Shown in pieces: positions 59,149 to 64,000 of a DNA stretch of 64,000 nucleotides. Below the pieces are notes generated by a model, which saw nothing but the letters and a program-made list of their open reading frames with translations, was not told the DNA's origin and did no database searches. The translations under genes were made by a program, and so were the position numbers. This DNA comes from Deltaproteobacteria bacterium (GTDB lineage Bacteria > Myxococcota_A > Polyangia > DRWM01 > JAAZOP01). Positions within the stretch are counted from its first letter, which is position 1. Every line of letters begins with the position of its first letter. The DNA lies in assembly GCA_016218765.1 (NCBI GenBank), contig JACRCZ010000012.1:1-64000 (forward strand), written 5' to 3'.

Positions 59149-59925
59149 CTACGCCGGCTTCTTCCTGGCGCGCCACATCGCGGTCACGCGCTTGCGCGCG
59201 AGGTTGAGCAGCGCCAGGCCCGCGAGGTGGAACGCGAGGACCAGCGCGCCCTTGGACCACAGCGGCAGATGGTAGGCCGGGAGACCCGAGAGCACGACGC
59301 GGATCGGGGCGCCCGCCGCGGCCGGGCTCGTGCGCTGCGCCGAGGCCGACCACAGCGCCGGACCTTCCCTGGACGTCGCGCCCGGCGGCGCTCCCGCGAC
59401 GGACACGCGCACCCCGGCCACGCGCGCCGTCACCGACACGCTCACGTCCGCCACCGGGAACGGGTGGCGCAGCGTGAGCCCCGCCATGTCTCCGGCCGCC
59501 TTGATCGAGTACTCGAGCGCCGCGGAAATCCCCTCCGGCGGCACGGTCTCGGGCAACAGGAGCGCCCCATCGACGAGCTCGACCTCGTCCATCGGACCGC
59601 CGCCGATGCGCAGCCCGGCCTTGTTCGCCTCGCCCGCCTCCGCCGGTGCGCCGTAGCGGCGCGCCTCGGACGGCAGCGTCGCGCTCTCCCCGCCCTCGGG
59701 GGCGAGATCGAGGAACTCCGTCACCCACAGCCGGTCCTCGTCGACCATCACCGTCTGCGACACGCTCGCCCGAACGCCGGCCGTCGCCCTCACGGGCCAC
59801 GTGATCGCCACCGCCGCCAGGGCCACCGCGACAAATCGCGTCCCGTTCCGGAAACCGACAACTCGTCCCATTCGACCCACTCGCCCCGATCGACCCACTC
59901 GTCCCGATTGACCGTCTCGTCCCAT
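59149..59925 (-). CDS. Secreted protein with C-terminal membrane helix, next to ccmF
   Basis: The protein has 258 residues from ATG 59925; an in-frame ATG at 59871 would remove the N-terminal G-R-V/S-G-R repeat. The signal helix is FVAVALAAVAITWPVRATAG. The mature part is a beta-rich domain (about 55-210), then a TM (about 222-243) and a basic tail (ARKRVTAMWRARKKPA). The topology is periplasmic domain with C-terminal anchor. It starts 5 bp after the ccmF stop, so it is probably an operon partner, perhaps for cytochrome assembly or redox. I recognise no family. Confidence 0.68.
   Translation of the reverse strand: MGRDGQSGRVGRSGRVGRMGRVVGFRNGTRFVAVALAAVAITWPVRATAGVRASVSQTVMVDEDRLWVTEFLDLAPEGGESATLPSEARRYGAPAEAGEANKAGLRIGGGPMDEVELVDGALLLPETVPPEGISAALEYSIKAAGDMAGLTLRHPFPVADVSVSVTARVAGVRVSVAGAPPGATSREGPALWSASAQRTSPAAAGAPIRVVLSGLPAYHLPLWSKGALVLAFHLAGLALLNLARKRVTAMWRARKKPA
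59862..59925. repeat. Short tandem repeat of GGGACGAGTGGGTCG-type units
   Basis: On the minus strand, units of about 18 bp alternate GGGACGAG with GTGGGTCGA. They encode the N-terminal Gly-Arg-Val/Ser repeat of the gene that begins at 59925, directly after the ccmF stop. Confidence 0.65.
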
Positions 59926-59930
59926 CCGCC

Positions 59931-62243
<2,313 letters not shown>

Positions 62244-62438
62244 GGCGCGACACGATGCCGGATTCCGCGCGCGCGGGCAAGCCGGAAGGACAACGGGGCA
62301 GGGGATCGCCCGCGGTTGCGGTTGACGACCGTGCGGCGTCGCGGTACCGTTCCGCCGCCTGCCTGGGGGGCCCGGCGCTGAACGTTCCAGCGCGGACAGG
62401 ACCGACGGGTTGGGGCGCGGAGGGAAGCCTCGCTGAAC

Positions 62439-63608
62439 ATGGCCGATCCGCAGAATCGACGCTCCTTGATCGCATTCGCCTTCGCCGCGGTCCTTCTCGC
62501 CACCGTGCTGATCATGGCCCGCGCCGATGCGCTGGCCCGCCGTCCGGTCTTCGGCCTGGCCACGATCCTGCTGGCCGCCGCCGGCACCGTTGTCGCGCTC
62601 GCGGTCGGCCTGGGCGCGCTGCTCGCCGCCCGCCGCCGTCCCGGGGACCCGGCCCGGGTCACGGGCACGTGGTCGCACGTGCTGCGTCTCGGCATCGCCC
62701 TGCTCGTCATCGGCGGGGCGGCGATCGTCGCCCGCGCGGCGCTCGTGCCCGACTCCTACGGCGCCTACGGCTACTTCCGCGGCGACGCGGTCCGCGACGC
62801 GATGCGCGAGCGCAAGCCCGCGCACCAGGGGCGGGCCGCGTGCGCGGGTTGCCACGAGGCCGAGGGCGCGCTGCATGGGAAGGACTTCCACGCCGGCATC
62901 CAGTGCGAGTCGTGCCACGGCGCCGGCGGCGAGCACGTCGCGTCCGTCGCCGCACGTGCCGAGGGCAAGGCCGAGCTGGTCCCCGTCGTCATCCCCCGCA
63001 CCCAGGAGCCGTGCCTGTGGTGTCATCGCCGCCTCGCGGCGCGCCCGTCGTCGTTCCCGCAGATCGACCCCGAGGAGCACCTGCGGGGGTTCGCGGTCGC
63101 CGACCTGGGGACCCCCTGCATGCGCTGTCACGATCCCCACGAGCCGTTGTTCCTGACGCGGCCGCTGCGGGAGGCGCGCCTGCATCCCGTGATCCAGCAG
63201 TGCCGCGACTGCCACGCCGGCGACGTCGATACCGCCGCGGTGCGGCCCGAGGGACATCCGGTCGTGTTCGAGTGCCGCTATTGCCATGGGGACATCGCGG
63301 CCGACTTCGCCGAGCGCACGCACCGGGCGCTGCCTTGCGGCCGCTGTCACCAGGCGCACCGGGAGTCCGAGACCGCGACGCGCATCGTCCGCAGCCATGG
63401 CCCGGACTTCTGCCTGCTGTGCCACCGGGACTTCCCGCTGCGCGAGCCCGTCGGCATGCCGACCGTCGCCTGGCCCGCACACCCCGAGCGGAACCCGGAG
63501 AATCCCCCGCCGCCGCTGCCCGAGGACGCGCCGTGCGTCGACTGTCACATGGACCGCATCCACGCCCGCGGCCTGGCCACGGCCGCCGTGCCAGGAGGTG
63601 CCCCGTGA
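62439..63608 (+). CDS. Membrane-anchored nine-heme c-type cytochrome
   Basis: The protein has 389 residues. The N-terminal part has three TMs (about 9-28, 38-60, 80-98). A periplasmic heme domain carries nine CxxCH motifs (CAGCH, CESCH, CLWCH, CMRCH, CRDCH, CRYCH, CGRCH, CLLCH, CVDCH). The stop overlaps the next gene start by 4 bp. In similar gene orders such cytochromes pair with a ferredoxin-like subunit and an NrfD-type quinol oxidoreductase (Nrf, Qrc, alternative complex III). It probably carries electrons between the quinone pool and periplasmic acceptors. Confidence 0.88.
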   Translation: MADPQNRRSLIAFAFAAVLLATVLIMARADALARRPVFGLATILLAAAGTVVALAVGLGALLAARRRPGDPARVTGTWSHVLRLGIALLVIGGAAIVARAALVPDSYGAYGYFRGDAVRDAMRERKPAHQGRAACAGCHEAEGALHGKDFHAGIQCESCHGAGGEHVASVAARAEGKAELVPVVIPRTQEPCLWCHRRLAARPSSFPQIDPEEHLRGFAVADLGTPCMRCHDPHEPLFLTRPLREARLHPVIQQCRDCHAGDVDTAAVRPEGHPVVFECRYCHGDIAADFAERTHRALPCGRCHQAHRESETATRIVRSHGPDFCLLCHRDFPLREPVGMPTVAWPAHPERNPENPPPPLPEDAPCVDCHMDRIHARGLATAAVPGGAP

Positions 63609-64000
63609 GCGTCCCTCCCGACGATCCGGCCGACCGGCGCCGTTTCCTGCGCGTCGTCGTCCAGTCCGCCGGCGGCTTCTTCTTCGTCGGCTGCCTCGCC
63701 GATTCCGAGGACGCGGGAAGCCCCGCGCCCCCCGGCGGTGCGGCCTACGACTGGGACAAGTTCTACTGGGCGTACGCCGTCGACACCGACCGCTGCATCG
63801 GCTGCGGCTCGTGCATGCGCGCCTGTCGCGCGGAGAACGACGTGCCGGAGGGCTTCTACCGCACGTGGGTCGAGCGTTTCGAGGTCGACGCCGCCGAGGA
63901 GGCCCACGTCGATATCGCCACCGGCCGTTCCGCCAGCTTCGATCGCGACGCGCTCCCTCCGACCGCCGGGCGCCGCAAGTCGTTCTTCGTCCCGAAGCTC
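63605..64000 (+). CDS. Tat-exported Fe-S oxidoreductase subunit (5' part, cut by window edge)
   Basis: GTG 63605 overlaps the cytochrome stop. The 132 visible residues start with a Tat motif (RRRFLRVVVQSAGG). The first 4Fe-4S cluster motif is CIGCGSCMRAC, as in NrfC/PsrB/DmsB-type four-cluster ferredoxin subunits. The rest runs off the window. It is probably a molybdopterin- or NrfD-linked electron-transfer subunit; mobB nearby is in keeping with this. Confidence 0.85.
   Translation, partial: MSVPPDDPADRRRFLRVVVQSAGGFFFVGCLADSEDAGSPAPPGGAAYDWDKFYWAYAVDTDRCIGCGSCMRACRAENDVPEGFYRTWVERFEVDAAEEAHVDIATGRSASFDRDALPPTAGRRKSFFVPKL

Overview
The window is about 64 kb of very GC-rich DNA. It most likely comes from a Myxococcota or related deltaproteobacterial lineage, probably uncultured. 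The signs are a MYXO-CTERM-like surface tail on a glycoside hydrolase, many secreted lipoproteins with low-complexity Asp/Ala spacers followed by Cys-rich modules (DUF4215-like, MopE-like metal-binding, Kazal, thrombospondin type 3), a PEGA-domain Ser/Thr kinase and multiheme cytochromes. I saw no rRNA, tRNA, CRISPR array or intact insertion sequence.

Layout. 1-9.8 kb: a truncated Gly-rich lipoprotein, a giant flippase/alkaline-phosphatase-like fusion, small envelope proteins, and an RND efflux pair (adaptor plus pump). 10.2-18.4 kb: a nine-heme extracellular cytochrome lipoprotein, a proline dehydrogenase, and a three-gene minus-strand set of secreted proteins. 18.5-22.1 kb: topA and dprA, coupled. 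22.4-24.5 kb: a secreted glycoside hydrolase. 24.7-35.5 kb: a lower-GC, defence-like island. 35.7-52.5 kb: surface lipoproteins, two VWA proteins, an Nramp-like transporter, a zinc-ribbon/thioredoxin membrane protein, a Ser/Thr kinase, and two repeat lipoproteins. 52.6-56.9 kb: housekeeping genes (3'-5' exonuclease, transaldolase, NAD salvage pncB-pncA, mobB). 57-64 kb: a MAM-like repeat lipoprotein, then ccmF and a nine-heme cytochrome/Fe-S respiratory module that runs off the right edge.

The most interesting part is the island. On the minus strand an excisionase-type HTH gene is followed by overlapping genes for a DUF4007 protein, a 1183-residue P-loop ATPase and a DndC-like PAPS-reductase-family protein. 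This matches the SspBCD single-strand DNA phosphorothioation module. On the plus strand a GIY-YIG nuclease-like gene and a DGQHR (DndB-like) gene converge on it, with the two stop codons directly abutting. No cysteine desulfurase (SspA/DndA) and no SspE or DndFGH are visible, so the GIY-YIG/DGQHR pair is a candidate for an undescribed restriction or control arm. Next to it lie a histidine-triad protein with a three-TM membrane partner and a decayed IS110-type transposase.

A second theme is short-period interspersed repeats. At least eight stretches of 10-20 bp degenerate tandem units lie between genes, and several appear to have been captured in frame inside proteins: the topA third zinc finger, the mobB N-terminus, and linkers in dprA and the flippase/sulfatase.
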